Part shown: positions 1-7,710 of the stretch, piece by piece
How positions within the stretch are numbered: position 1 is the stretch's first letter
Layout: each line of letters starts with the position of its first letter
Origin: Candidatus Gastranaerophilales bacterium
Lineage (GTDB): Bacteria; Cyanobacteriota; Vampirovibrionia; Gastranaerophilales; Gastranaerophilaceae
Length of the DNA stretch: 33,377 nucleotides
NCBI GenBank assembly: GCA_944326555.1
Contig: CALVEK010000022.1
Coordinates: forward strand, 1-33,377
Direction of reading: 5' to 3'
The notes under the pieces: generated by a model
What the model was told of the DNA's origin: nothing
Database searches by the model: none
What the model saw: the letters and a program-made list of their open reading frames with translations, nothing else
Made by a program: the position numbers and the translations under genes

Positions 1-220
1 TGCTTGCATCATCTGCATTTAGATGGTCTAGCTGGGTGAGTACAAATTGGCCATTTATTAAACTTGCTTTGACTTTTCAAAAATTTTGAGCATATACTGC
101 TGGTAGCAATTGTTTGGGATATAAACTTTGTAGAGGGTATATAGAATTTCTAAACTTTCTTAAAATGCCGGTTTTGTCTTGATTGTTCTGAAATAATAAG
201 TTTAAGTTTGAGTAGATATG
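1..220 (-). pseudogene. Possible remnant or partial ORF at left edge
   Basis: On the minus strand one frame stays open from position 220 to the left edge except for a single TGA at 79-77. The segment before the TGA reads like protein (it contains LRKFRNSIYPLQSLYPKQ and ends PAVYAQNF), and the frame continues after it (KVKASLINGQFVLTQLDH). No ATG start or ribosome binding site was found at the upstream end, and a TAA lies immediately upstream at 223-221. It may be a decayed gene whose 3' end lies outside the window, or a chance open frame in AT-rich DNA. No family was recognised. Confidence 0.2.
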
Positions 221-240
221 TTATAAATTGGAGGTTTTTT

Positions 241-423
241 ATGCAAAAATTTTGTCATCTTAAAACGGGTAATACTTATGAGATGGTAAGGGATGATGTT
301 ATTAATTGTACAAATGCTAATGACCATCAAATTATGGTTTTGTACAAGCGTCCGGATTACCCTGATTTGATTTTTGTTAGAGAAAAAAATGAATTTTATG
401 AAAAATTTAAAATTATTGAGTAA
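241..423 (+). CDS. DUF1653-like small protein
   Basis: This 60-residue protein starts at ATG 241, with a clear GGAGG at 230-234. An upstream in-frame start would place that Shine-Dalgarno sequence inside the gene, so the ATG is preferred. The layout of H-x-K-T-G-x-x-Y-E near the N-terminus, V-L-Y-K-R in the middle and a final F-V-R-E-K-x-E-F-Y-E-K-F segment resembles the short DUF1653 family (typically H-Y-K-G-G-x-Y-E ... V-V-Y-x-A-L-Y ... W-V-R-P-x-E-M-F). Those proteins are single small beta-rich domains of unknown function. It is a monocistronic unit closed by a strong terminator. The family call is by eye and moderate; the gene itself is well supported. Confidence 0.7.
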   Translation: MQKFCHLKTGNTYEMVRDDVINCTNANDHQIMVLYKRPDYPDLIFVREKNEFYEKFKIIE

Positions 424-424
424 T

Positions 425-448
425 AAAAAAGGGCTTATGCCCTTTTTT
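425..448. terminator. Bidirectional rho-independent terminator
   Basis: A 10-bp perfect stem (AAAAAAGGGC / GCCCTTTTTT) with a TTAT loop has an A run on one side and a T run on the other. It sits between the converging DUF1653-like gene and the minus-strand hypothetical gene ending at 465, so it can stop both transcripts. Confidence 0.9.
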
Positions 449-464
449 GTTACCTTTTATTCTT

Positions 465-815
465 TTATTGATTCAAGAAACTTTGTGTTTCACAGTATAT
501 GTATGCTTTTATGTCGCTAGTTGATGCAACATCTTGGCATAATGACGATATATCGAGGTTTGTATAATATGTATCCAACTTTGCTGCCAACTGTGGGTAT
601 TGTGCTTTTAAACTTGAAATGTAGTTTAATGCTGTTGTACGTGCTGTGTCTTCTGTAATTGTTGTATTTGTATTTTGCGAATTATTTTGATTTTCTTGCT
701 TATCTACTGAGAATAGACCTTCTTCTTCGTTTTGTTTTTTCTTTTTTTCTTCTTCTTCAATTTTTGATGATGTTGTTGAACTTGTTCCTGGTACTGAACC
801 GATTGAATCTACCAT
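465..815 (-). CDS. Hypothetical protein, Glu/Lys-rich N-terminal half
   Basis: This 116-residue protein was not recognised. Residues 1-55 are low complexity: a Ser/Thr stretch, then a run of Glu and Lys (about 18-33), then Asn/Gln-rich sequence, so this half is probably disordered. Residues 60-116 look like a small folded domain with predicted helices (starting near TARTTALNYISSLKA) and two cysteines. No signal peptide or membrane segment is visible. AGGAG lies 7-8 bases before the ATG, which supports translation. It stands alone, converging on the terminator at 425-448. Small proteins with disordered N-termini and no outside homologue are plausible lineage-specific genes here. Confidence 0.6.
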   Translation of the reverse strand: MVDSIGSVPGTSSTTSSKIEEEEKKKKQNEEEGLFSVDKQENQNNSQNTNTTITEDTARTTALNYISSLKAQYPQLAAKLDTYYTNLDISSLCQDVASTSDIKAYIYCETQSFLNQ

Positions 816-1175
816 TATTTACTCCTTATCTTTTGTTAGTTTAAACTTGTACTAAAAACTTGTGTTTTTATCTAAAAAATTTTTTATATTAATTTTTTAT
901 TTAATTTAGTTTTGGTTTTGTAGTCTTTATAAAAGATTTTGTTGAAATTTAAGTAATTTGTTGATTTTTTCGATTAAATTATTAAACAATAAATTCTTAC
1001 AACATATATTTCGGCATTTTCTTTTTAAATCTTTATTTTTTTTGTCTGAATTACATTATTTTGTTATAATCTTTTATTTAGATTAGTTTACAATATACTC
1101 ATTTCTTTAGATAAATCAAGGTATTTATAATATAATCTGAGTATCTGTTTGTAATATTTATTGAAAAGGAATTAT
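816..1175 (+). promoter_or_regulatory. AT-rich intergenic region with sigma-70-type promoter
   Basis: This gap holds no gene. At 1042-1070 there is TTGTCT, a 17-base spacer and a perfect TATAAT, giving a predicted start near 1077 and a leader of about 99 bases before the ATG at 1176. Two further overlapping TATAAT hexamers (1126-1136) lie within the leader, but neither has a recognisable -35 element. AAGGA at 1165-1169 is the ribosome binding site of the downstream gene. The leader is long for this window, where other leaders are about 0-50 bases, but I see no recognisable riboswitch fold. Confidence 0.6.
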
Positions 1176-3083
1176 ATGGAAAACTTGTTGAAACAAGAGG
1201 CTGAGTGGAAACATTGGCATATAAGCAGTGATTTGGCAGAGTTATTTAATTTGAGTCCTGCTGTTATTTTGCCTGAAACAAGAGATGATTTGATAGATAT
1301 GTCAGTTAATGGTAAGGGAAATTTAACCTTTTCCGTTGCTTATGATGTAGAAGGTAAAGGTAATATTGTTGAGGCGGATGTTGTTCGTTGTAAAAACGGT
1401 ATTGCTATAAATTATCCGGACCCATACATGAGGCGACGCGATCCTAATTGTATGGTTGTTAACAATATAGAAATGACTGATAAAGTTACTTTTGAAGAAA
1501 GATTTAAAAAAGAATTTGCACCTGTCAGAAAGCAAACGTTTGATTGGTTGGCAAAAAACGAGCTGATTCTTGTACCTTTTATGGCTGGAGGTTCTAAGTA
1601 CGGCTATCCTGCATTGATGGTTGCGCCAAAGAATGCAGCTTTTTTTGCTGCAAGTATTTATGATTTGCAGGGTGTTATACCGAATGATAAATTGGAGAAA
1701 AATTTTGAACCAAAGGCTATAATATATGTAGCTCCGCCTTTCAGACATACTCATTTTGATGGTAAACAGGTTGTTGTACACAATCAACAAGGTTCTGTGC
1801 ACGAGGTTTTCTCTTATAATTTATATCCGGGTCCTAGTGCAAAGAAAGGTGTATATGGCGTTCTTTTGGCATTGGGTCTTAAAGAAGATTTTGTTACAGT
1901 ACACGCTTCAACTGTTAATATAACAACTCCGTATGACAATGATATCAGTATATTGCATGAGGGCGCATCAGGTAGCGGTAAGAGTGAAATGCTTGAGTAT
2001 GCGCATCGTGAAGAAGACGGAAGGCTTCTTTTAGGTAGAAATGTAGTTACAGGAGAAGAAAAACATCTTGCTTTGCAACAAGGTTGTAAGCTCCAACCTG
2101 TTACTGATGATATGGCTTTGTGTCATTCTAGTTTCCAAAAAGAAAACGGTAAGTTGACTGTTGCAGATGCTGAAAATTCTTGGTTTGTGAGAATAGATCA
2201 TATAAAAAAATATGGCACAGACCCAAATCTTGAGTCTGTTACTACAAATCCTAAAGAACCTTTGATTTTCTTTAATTTAGAAGCTCACCCTGATGCAACT
2301 TGTCTTATATGGGAGCATTCTGAGGATTCTCCAGGAAAGAAATGTCCTAATCCCAGAATTATTATTCCGAGAGACCAGATGAAAAATATTCAAGATGGTC
2401 CAATAGAAATAGATTATAGAAGTTTTGGATTGAGAACTCCTCCTTGTACTAAAGAAAAACCGTCTTACGGTATATTTGGAATGTTACATATTTTGCCACC
2501 CGCACTTGCTTGGCTATGGCGTTTGGTTGCCCCGAGAGGCTTTGGTAATCCCAGCATAACAAGCTCCGGTAAAGATGCTTTTAAATTGGAAAGCGAAGGT
2601 GTTGGTTCTTTTTGGCCATTTGCTACCGGTAAGAGGGTTGATTTAGCAAATATTCTGCTTGAACAATTTATGAAAACAACAAAAACAAGAAATATTCTTA
2701 TTCCTAACCAGCATATAGGTGCTTGGGAGGTAGGCTTTATGGCTGAGTGGGTTATTAGAGAATATCTTGCAAGACGTGGTCAGGCTTCTTTCAGAAAACT
2801 TAACCTTAAACCGGCAAGACACCCTTTGGGTGGATATATCCCTGAAAATATTCACGTTGAGGGTACTGCTATTTCAAAGAAATTCTTTGATGTATCAAAA
2901 CAGCCTCAAGTTGAGGAAGAAGGTTATGATGCAGGAGCCAAGATGCTTGAAGATTTCTTTAAAGAAGAATTAAAACTGTATTTGAAATCTGATTTGCATC
3001 CTTTAGGTAAGGCCATTATTATGTGCTGTATGGACAACGGTTCTATAGATGATTATGAAAAATTAATTCCGGGTTCATACTAG
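1176..3083 (+). CDS. DUF4914 family protein, PEPCK-like P-loop fold
   Basis: The sequence of this 635-residue protein matches what I recall of the DUF4914 family, large cytoplasmic proteins related to the phosphoenolpyruvate carboxykinase/HPr kinase nucleotide-binding fold. The clearest motif is a P-loop, GASGSGKS at residues 263-270, in a context (LHEG-P-loop-EMLE) like PEPCK-type ATPases. Other conserved-looking blocks are VPFMAGGSKYGYPALMVAP (about 133-151) and the C-terminal NILIPNQHIGAWEVGFMAEW. ATG 1176 is preferred over an in-frame TTG at 1161 because AAGGA lies 6 bases before it. There is no signal peptide. It is monocistronic, with its own promoter and a downstream terminator. ATP or GTP binding is a fair inference; substrate and reaction are unknown. 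Confidence 0.8.
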   Translation: MENLLKQEAEWKHWHISSDLAELFNLSPAVILPETRDDLIDMSVNGKGNLTFSVAYDVEGKGNIVEADVVRCKNGIAINYPDPYMRRRDPNCMVVNNIEMTDKVTFEERFKKEFAPVRKQTFDWLAKNELILVPFMAGGSKYGYPALMVAPKNAAFFAASIYDLQGVIPNDKLEKNFEPKAIIYVAPPFRHTHFDGKQVVVHNQQGSVHEVFSYNLYPGPSAKKGVYGVLLALGLKEDFVTVHASTVNITTPYDNDISILHEGASGSGKSEMLEYAHREEDGRLLLGRNVVTGEEKHLALQQGCKLQPVTDDMALCHSSFQKENGKLTVADAENSWFVRIDHIKKYGTDPNLESVTTNPKEPLIFFNLEAHPDATCLIWEHSEDSPGKKCPNPRIIIPRDQMKNIQDGPIEIDYRSFGLRTPPCTKEKPSYGIFGMLHILPPALAWLWRLVAPRGFGNPSITSSGKDAFKLESEGVGSFWPFATGKRVDLANILLEQFMKTTKTRNILIPNQHIGAWEVGFMAEWVIREYLARRGQASFRKLNLKPARHPLGGYIPENIHVEGTAISKKFFDVSKQPQVEEEGYDAGAKMLEDFFKEELKLYLKSDLHPLGKAIIMCCMDNGSIDDYEKLIPGSY

Positions 3084-3096
3084 AACTTTTAAACAC

Positions 3097-3130
3097 AAAA
3101 AAGCTGATAACATTCGTTATCAGCTTTTTT
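3097..3130. terminator. Bidirectional rho-independent terminator
   Basis: A 15-bp perfect stem (AAAAAAGCTGATAAC and its complement) with an ATTC loop and flanking A and T runs. It lies between the converging DUF4914 gene and hpf and serves both. Confidence 0.9.
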
Positions 3131-3146
3131 ATTAGAAAAACTTAAA

Positions 3147-3518
3147 TTATTCAGAAACTGTTTCTGTTTCTTCAACAGCTTCTTCAAGATTAGCAGTTCT
3201 GATTGAGTCTAATTTTGATTTGCCAAGATTTTTATCTTTAAATTTTTTAACTTGTCTTGCCAACTTATCTGCAACCAAGTCGATACTTGCATACATAGAC
3301 TCTGCAGATTCTGCAACGTGCACAGCCCCTGTTGTCAATTTACAAGTAACTTCTGCAGTGTGATTTTCTGCTACACTTGGGTTTTTGATTACAGTAAGCA
3401 TTACATCTATACCCTCAATTTGGTCGTAATGATTAGCTACTTTACCGATTTTTTCTTTTGCGTATGCTTTGATTGCATCTGTGATTTCAATATTTTTGCC
3501 GTTTACATAAATACGCAT
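3147..3518 (-). CDS. hpf: Ribosome hibernation promoting factor (HPF/RaiA family)
   Basis: This 123-residue protein binds the 30S decoding region and silences ribosomes in stationary phase or stress. The first 100 residues follow the family closely: beta strand MRIYVNGKNIEIT, helix AIKAYAKEKIGKV, then HYDQIEGIDVMLTV and the helix beginning AESMYASIDLVADKLARQVKK. The C-terminus is a short acidic tail rich in Glu/Thr, not the roughly 55-residue dimerisation domain of long HPF (LrtA in Cyanobacteria), so this is a short-form protein. GGAGG precedes the ATG. The promoter is divergent from the amylase gene and shares its -35 element. The gene ends at a shared terminator. Confidence 0.93.
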   Translation of the reverse strand: MRIYVNGKNIEITDAIKAYAKEKIGKVANHYDQIEGIDVMLTVIKNPSVAENHTAEVTCKLTTGAVHVAESAESMYASIDLVADKLARQVKKFKDKNLGKSKLDSIRTANLEEAVEETETVSE

Positions 3519-3549
3519 GTATAGCCTCCAATAATAATGATACTTTCTA

Positions 3550-3601
3550 AGTATACCTCAACTTTTGTCGAGTTGCAATCACTATATGACTTTTGTATAA
3601 T
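3550..3601. promoter_or_regulatory. Divergent promoter pair sharing one palindromic -35 hexamer
   Basis: The hexamer TTGCAA at 3573-3578 is its own reverse complement. Rightward, it is followed by 17 bases and TATAAT (3596-3601), predicting a start near 3608 for the amylase gene. Leftward, it is followed by 17 bases and TATACT (3555-3550 on the minus strand), predicting a start near 3543 for hpf. Both leaders would be about 25 bases and carry good ribosome binding sites. Two RNA polymerases could not occupy this site together, so the genes would compete for initiation. A small inverted repeat, ATACTT-tct-AAGTAT (3540-3554), overlaps the hpf -10 box. Confidence 0.65.
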
Positions 3602-3631
3602 CAGAATATCAATGGTTTGAGGAGTTTTTTG

Positions 3632-5245
3632 ATGAGAAACATATTTACAAAATTAGTTCTTTTATTATCTTGTGCTTGTTTTTCAGCACCATCTTTTGCC
3701 ATTATGAATAATGGTGTGTGGATTAATGATGCTCGTTCTTTATTTGTTCAAAACAAAGCTGTCATTTTGGGTGTTAACATTAGATCTTTTAATGCTCAGG
3801 ATAAAAACGGAAATGACATAATAGAACTTGAAAAGGGTGAGGTCGCTGGAAATTTTGTTAATGCAGTAAAAAGATTGGATGAATTACAAAAACAAGGCAT
3901 AAATACAATACATCTTTTGCCTGTTACTCCTGTAGGCAAAGTTAAAGCTATTGGCACTGCCGGCTCTTTGTACGCTATTTCTGATTTTACAAAGCTAAAT
4001 TCACAATTGGATGATACTACAAATAACATGAGTGTTTATGACGAGGCCAAGTTGTTCATAAAAGAATGTCATAAAAGAAATATACGAGTAATTTTTGATT
4101 TGCCGAGTTGTGGTTCATATGACATGTATCTGGCTAATCCTAACTTATTTGTAAAGGGTGCTGACGGGCAGCCTGTAGTTCCATCCGATTGGACAGATGT
4201 TAGACTTTTTAAAGTTGAAAATGAAGATGGCAGATTGAATGAAGAAGTTTTCAATTTGTATAAAGATTACATTACCATGGTACAAAAACTTGGTGCTGAT
4301 GGAATAAGAGCTGATGTTGCAACATCAAAACCTTTTGATTTTTGGAAAAATCTTATTAACTATGCGAGACGTAAAGATTCTCAGTTCTTGTTTATAGCAG
4401 AAGCATCAGAAAGTTGGTGTACTCCTGTTGCTCAAAATGCTCCATTTACCCCATATTACAAGCTCCTCGAAGCTGGCTTTGACGGTTGGTACGGTAGTTT
4501 CTTTGATTTTAAAGATTGGGAAACTGCGGAAAGAATGGAAAAAGAGTTGTCTCTTATACAATCTGTCAGAAAAGATTTTGCTCTTAAAAAGCAGCCAAAA
4601 GCTGTACTTGGAAGTTTTGCGACTCACGATGTTGTTTCTCCTATTATGACAGGAGGTATGCCGTATTCTAATATGATTATTTGGCTTCAGGCAACATTGC
4701 CTTTAAATTCATATTTTTTGGATGGTTTTCAAACAGGTGATGCTTACCAATATAAGTACGCAAATCAAAAAGCACCAAAAACTTATACGGATGATGATAT
4801 TTACTATGTCCATAATGGTAAATTTGACATATTTAACTTTTCTCGTAAACCGGGAGCCCAAAATACAGATTTGCTCTCGGATTTTGTATTGGGTAATAGA
4901 TTAAAGGTTATGTCCAATGAGATAGTTAACAGAGGTAAATTGACTTTCTTGAAAACTAATAATCCGAATGTCTTTGCTTATCAAATTAATTACAAATATT
5001 CAACCATTCTTGTAATTTTTAATAAGGACCTTGTATACCAAAGTTCAGCTACAATTAAACTCAAAGATCATGAATCTTCTGATATGATGTTTCCTGTAAA
5101 AAGTTCATCAAAACCAGTGATGAAGAAAAATAAACTGGTTCTTGACATGTTACCGGGTGAGACAATTGTCTTTTTGATAAGTAAGACAGTTGATAGCAAA
5201 AATAAACCGCAATCAGGATCTGCTAGTAATCCTGTATATAAGTAA
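3632..5245 (+). CDS. Secreted GH13 alpha-amylase-family glycosidase
   Basis: This is a 537-residue protein. Residues 1-23 are a signal peptide (basic start, hydrophobic LVLLLSCACF, cleavage likely after PSFA). The TIM-barrel pattern of glycoside hydrolase family 13 follows: LDELQKQGINTIHLLPV (about 83-99), region I as VIFDLPSCGS (Asp156), region II GIRADVA with the nucleophile Asp228, region III LFIAEAS with the acid/base Glu257, and region IV THD with Asp333. Region I lacks the usual Asn-His, and region IV has Thr for Asn, so it belongs to a less typical subfamily. The C-terminal 100 residues look like a beta domain. ATG 3632 has GAGGAG 7 bases upstream. It likely acts in the periplasm or outside on alpha-glucans; hydrolysis versus transglycosylation cannot be told. 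Its 3' end overlaps the convergent peptidase gene by 23 bases. Confidence 0.88.
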   Translation: MRNIFTKLVLLLSCACFSAPSFAIMNNGVWINDARSLFVQNKAVILGVNIRSFNAQDKNGNDIIELEKGEVAGNFVNAVKRLDELQKQGINTIHLLPVTPVGKVKAIGTAGSLYAISDFTKLNSQLDDTTNNMSVYDEAKLFIKECHKRNIRVIFDLPSCGSYDMYLANPNLFVKGADGQPVVPSDWTDVRLFKVENEDGRLNEEVFNLYKDYITMVQKLGADGIRADVATSKPFDFWKNLINYARRKDSQFLFIAEASESWCTPVAQNAPFTPYYKLLEAGFDGWYGSFFDFKDWETAERMEKELSLIQSVRKDFALKKQPKAVLGSFATHDVVSPIMTGGMPYSNMIIWLQATLPLNSYFLDGFQTGDAYQYKYANQKAPKTYTDDDIYYVHNGKFDIFNFSRKPGAQNTDLLSDFVLGNRLKVMSNEIVNRGKLTFLKTNNPNVFAYQINYKYSTILVIFNKDLVYQSSATIKLKDHESSDMMFPVKSSSKPVMKKNKLVLDMLPGETIVFLISKTVDSKNKPQSGSASNPVYK

Positions 5246-5873
5246 AAATGTCTTTGTTTGTATGCCACAATAACTCTTTATCTTCTTTTTCCGGAAGTTC
5301 AAGAGTTATTGTCGGTATATTCCTTTCTACTCCGCAGTACGTTCCAAAACTTCCGGGTGTCGGATATCCGATATTTTTTTCTATTTTATATCCTGTAATT
5401 TTTGAAATATCTTCTGCAATGTTTTCTGCAGGACCGTCATAGTTTACAACTTTGTATGGTTCGTGTATTGATAAAATTAAATCAGGTTTATATTTTTCTA
5501 TGACATAAACCAAAAATTGGGTTTCTATTTCGCTTGCAGGTTTTTCTCCACCGTAGTAATCATCACTTTGGGAAACTTTTATCCAATTTTTAGTTGGAAA
5601 ATTTCTGTTTAAATCAACACCATTTATGTTTTTTCTTGTTTGAATTTCTTTTCCGTCAGGATTTAGACAGGGAATAAACAAAAGTCTGTTGGATGTTTCT
5701 GTCCTGTCTTGCAGATATCTGCTTATCAGATATTCTCCGTCGGGCTCATCTCCATGAAAAACCCCTATTGTCAAAATCGTTTTTTTGTAATCGTTTTTAC
5801 TTTGTCTTTTTAAAAGTAAAATTTCATTTCCTTTTTGGCTGTTAATTTTAAGTTCAATATCTGCGTATATCAT
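5223..5873 (-). CDS. M14-family zinc carboxypeptidase (MpaA-like)
   Basis: This is a 216-residue compact metallopeptidase. The M14 signature is complete: zinc ligands His40 and Glu43 (GVFHGDEPDGE), Arg90 in GVDLNRNFP for the substrate carboxylate, the third zinc ligand His137 in ILSIHEP, and a late Glu192 in TITLELPE as general base. There is no signal peptide, and the size matches MpaA-type enzymes that trim gamma-D-Glu-diaminopimelate bonds in recycled murein peptides; that substrate is inferred from family only. The start overlaps the stop of the solute-binding protein gene as ATGA, so the two are translationally coupled. This is the last gene of the minus-strand run, and it ends inside the 3' end of the convergent amylase gene. 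Confidence 0.85.
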   Translation of the reverse strand: MIYADIELKINSQKGNEILLLKRQSKNDYKKTILTIGVFHGDEPDGEYLISRYLQDRTETSNRLLFIPCLNPDGKEIQTRKNINGVDLNRNFPTKNWIKVSQSDDYYGGEKPASEIETQFLVYVIEKYKPDLILSIHEPYKVVNYDGPAENIAEDISKITGYKIEKNIGYPTPGSFGTYCGVERNIPTITLELPEKEDKELLWHTNKDIFTYIQDY

Positions 5874-7132
5874 ATTTCTTCCATTTTTTTCCAGTTTTTG
5901 GCTGCTTCTTTCAAACCTTTTTGTGTTTGTATTTTATCAAGCATTATTTGTTGAGTTGTGTTATTTATAAGTGTAATTATTTCTTTTTTGTTGTGTTCAA
6001 GTTTTATTGGAATAAGCAGATTATTGAGTTGTTTTGAACTTATGTATCTTGCCTTTGATATTACATCTTTCTCATTATAGGATGTAAAATAACTATCATT
6101 TAATGCATTTTTATTTACTGGCAAAATAGAAGTTAGTTTTGCCAGTTCTATTTGGTTTTTCTTATTTGTCAGGAATAATGCAAATTTTAAAGCAGCATCT
6201 TTATTCTTTGCTCTTTGTGGGATTATGAGATTCATTACAGATACATCATATTTTCCGTTAGAGCCTTTTGGCTGATAGGAAACATCTGTATATTTATAAA
6301 TTTGAGGGGCATTTTCTTTTACTATATTTAAAAAGTTTGCACCTGATTGGATGAATGCAAGTTGCCCAGACATGTACTTTTCCAGTGCTTCTTGGTGGTT
6401 TTGTGTAATAGATTCTTTTGGAATATAGTCATTTTTGTATAAATTTTTATATTCATTAAATATTTCTTCACTTTGCTTTGTAGCAAGTTTTTCAGACGTA
6501 TTAATGTCATATTTGTTTAGTATTTTTAAAAATGTATCATTCTCTGTAAGTGTTGGCATTGTAACAAACAGGTTCGTTTTTTGTTTTATTTGGTCTGCTG
6601 TCGCATTCATCTCACTGTAGGTGGATGGAATTTTGTTTATACCAGCTTTTTTCAAAATATTTTTGTTATAAAAAGTAATGGATGAGGTTGCATAAAATGG
6701 AACTGCGTAGCATTTTCCGTTTTGTTTGAGCATTTCTATAATTTGTGGGTTGTATGCATCGAGTTTGTTGCAGTCAATAAACTCAAGAGCTTGCTTTTGT
6801 GCAAGTATGCTTGAAAAATCAGGGGTCAGATTGACGAGATCAGGCGGCGTACTGCTCAATATAGAAGCCAGTGTTCTCTTTTCGCCCTCTGAGTAAGGTA
6901 CATCAATCCATTTGATTTTTATATCAGGGTTCTCTTTTTCAAATTCGGTTATAAGAGGATTCATATAGCTGCCAAATGTTCCCATTTGTAAAGACCAAAA
7001 TACTACTTCCTGCTTTTTCACTTTTTCGCTGGGTTTTGTGTATTTTGTAGGTTTTGTGATTTCATAAATAGCACTTACACATATTAATGTGATTATTGCT
7101 ATTGTTATTATTGTTTTAATATTTTTTTTCAT
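5870..7132 (-). CDS. Extracellular solute-binding protein, family 1 (sugar ABC type)
   Basis: This is a 420-residue protein. Residues about 5-22 form a hydrophobic segment after a basic start, without a cysteine lipobox, so it is either periplasmic after cleavage or anchored in the inner membrane. The mature part follows family 1 binding proteins: VVFWSLQMG, PLITEFEKENPDIKIKW, a TPPDLVNL block, AVPFYATSSITFYNKNILKKAG and later KDAALKFALFLTNKKNQ. Such proteins deliver sugars, oligosaccharides or glycerol-phosphates to an ABC permease. No permease or ATPase gene is next to it, which is unusual. It lies 11 bases after the chromate-transporter pair and overlaps the peptidase gene downstream. A glucan breakdown product from the nearby amylase is a possible ligand, but this is speculation. 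Confidence 0.85.
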   Translation of the reverse strand: MKKNIKTIITIAIITLICVSAIYEITKPTKYTKPSEKVKKQEVVFWSLQMGTFGSYMNPLITEFEKENPDIKIKWIDVPYSEGEKRTLASILSSTPPDLVNLTPDFSSILAQKQALEFIDCNKLDAYNPQIIEMLKQNGKCYAVPFYATSSITFYNKNILKKAGINKIPSTYSEMNATADQIKQKTNLFVTMPTLTENDTFLKILNKYDINTSEKLATKQSEEIFNEYKNLYKNDYIPKESITQNHQEALEKYMSGQLAFIQSGANFLNIVKENAPQIYKYTDVSYQPKGSNGKYDVSVMNLIIPQRAKNKDAALKFALFLTNKKNQIELAKLTSILPVNKNALNDSYFTSYNEKDVISKARYISSKQLNNLLIPIKLEHNKKEIITLINNTTQQIMLDKIQTQKGLKEAAKNWKKMEEI

Positions 7133-7143
7133 AATAAATTTCT

Positions 7144-7710
7144 TTATATTTTTACTAACAAACCTGTAATAATTGCTATTGCAATCAGTATCATTGGATT
7201 TTTTCTCAATTTTAATCCCATTATACCAAATATAACAAGCAGAATAGATGCTTTAAGTGAAATAATATCTCCAATATTGTGAGATGTTGTGAATTTTTCT
7301 ATATGAAAAACTGTAGTATTCATAATTTTCAATCCGGCTATGCTTATGAGAGCAACGGCAGCAGGTCTTAATCCATATAAGGCACTGTTTATATATTTAT
7401 TTTCCTTATTGCGTTTCAAAAATTTTGCAAGTAGGCAAATAATTATAAATGAGGGTAGCATAAATGCTACTGTGGTCAATGCTGCTCCCCAAATCCCTCC
7501 TACTTTTATTCCTACAAAAGTAGCCATGTTTATACCGATAGGCCCTGGTGTAAGATTTGATACTGCTATCATTTGAGTGATTTCTGCAATATCAAACCAT
7601 TTGTATTTATCAACCAGATAGTATAAAAAAGGTATAACAGTGTAGCCACCGCCAATGGCAACAGCTCCTATCTTCATGTATTCTATTGCAAGAATGAGAA
7701 TGTTATTCAT
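7144..7710 (-). CDS. Chromate transporter family protein, half-size (second of pair)
   Basis: This is a 188-residue membrane protein with about five to six hydrophobic helices. It carries the CHR-domain hallmarks: GGGYTVIPFLYYLV near residues 20-33 and SNLTPGPIGINMATFVG at about 51-67. Full-length ChrA fuses two such domains; here they are separate adjacent genes, the short-chain paired form thought to work as a heterodimer. Many members occur where chromate is absent, so the natural substrate may be another anion. AAGGAGG precedes the ATG, and the start overlaps the end of the upstream partner by 8 bases, consistent with coupled synthesis in equal amounts. Confidence 0.88.
   Translation of the reverse strand: MNNILILAIEYMKIGAVAIGGGYTVIPFLYYLVDKYKWFDIAEITQMIAVSNLTPGPIGINMATFVGIKVGGIWGAALTTVAFMLPSFIIICLLAKFLKRNKENKYINSALYGLRPAAVALISIAGLKIMNTTVFHIEKFTTSHNIGDIISLKASILLVIFGIMGLKLRKNPMILIAIAIITGLLVKI

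Noticed and set aside
219-227. Extended -10 box (TGT-TATAAA) before the DUF1653-like gene
   Set aside because: The predicted start would fall at the ribosome binding site (230-234) and remove it from the message; the match is probably chance.
1323-1802. 159-codon minus-strand ORF inside the DUF4914 gene
   Set aside because: It is antisense to a well-supported gene and shows Ile/Asn/Ser/Cys-rich shadow composition with no recognisable motif.
3097-3130. Possible small RNA hairpin between DUF4914 and hpf
   Set aside because: The flanking A and T runs and convergent genes make it an ordinary bidirectional terminator.
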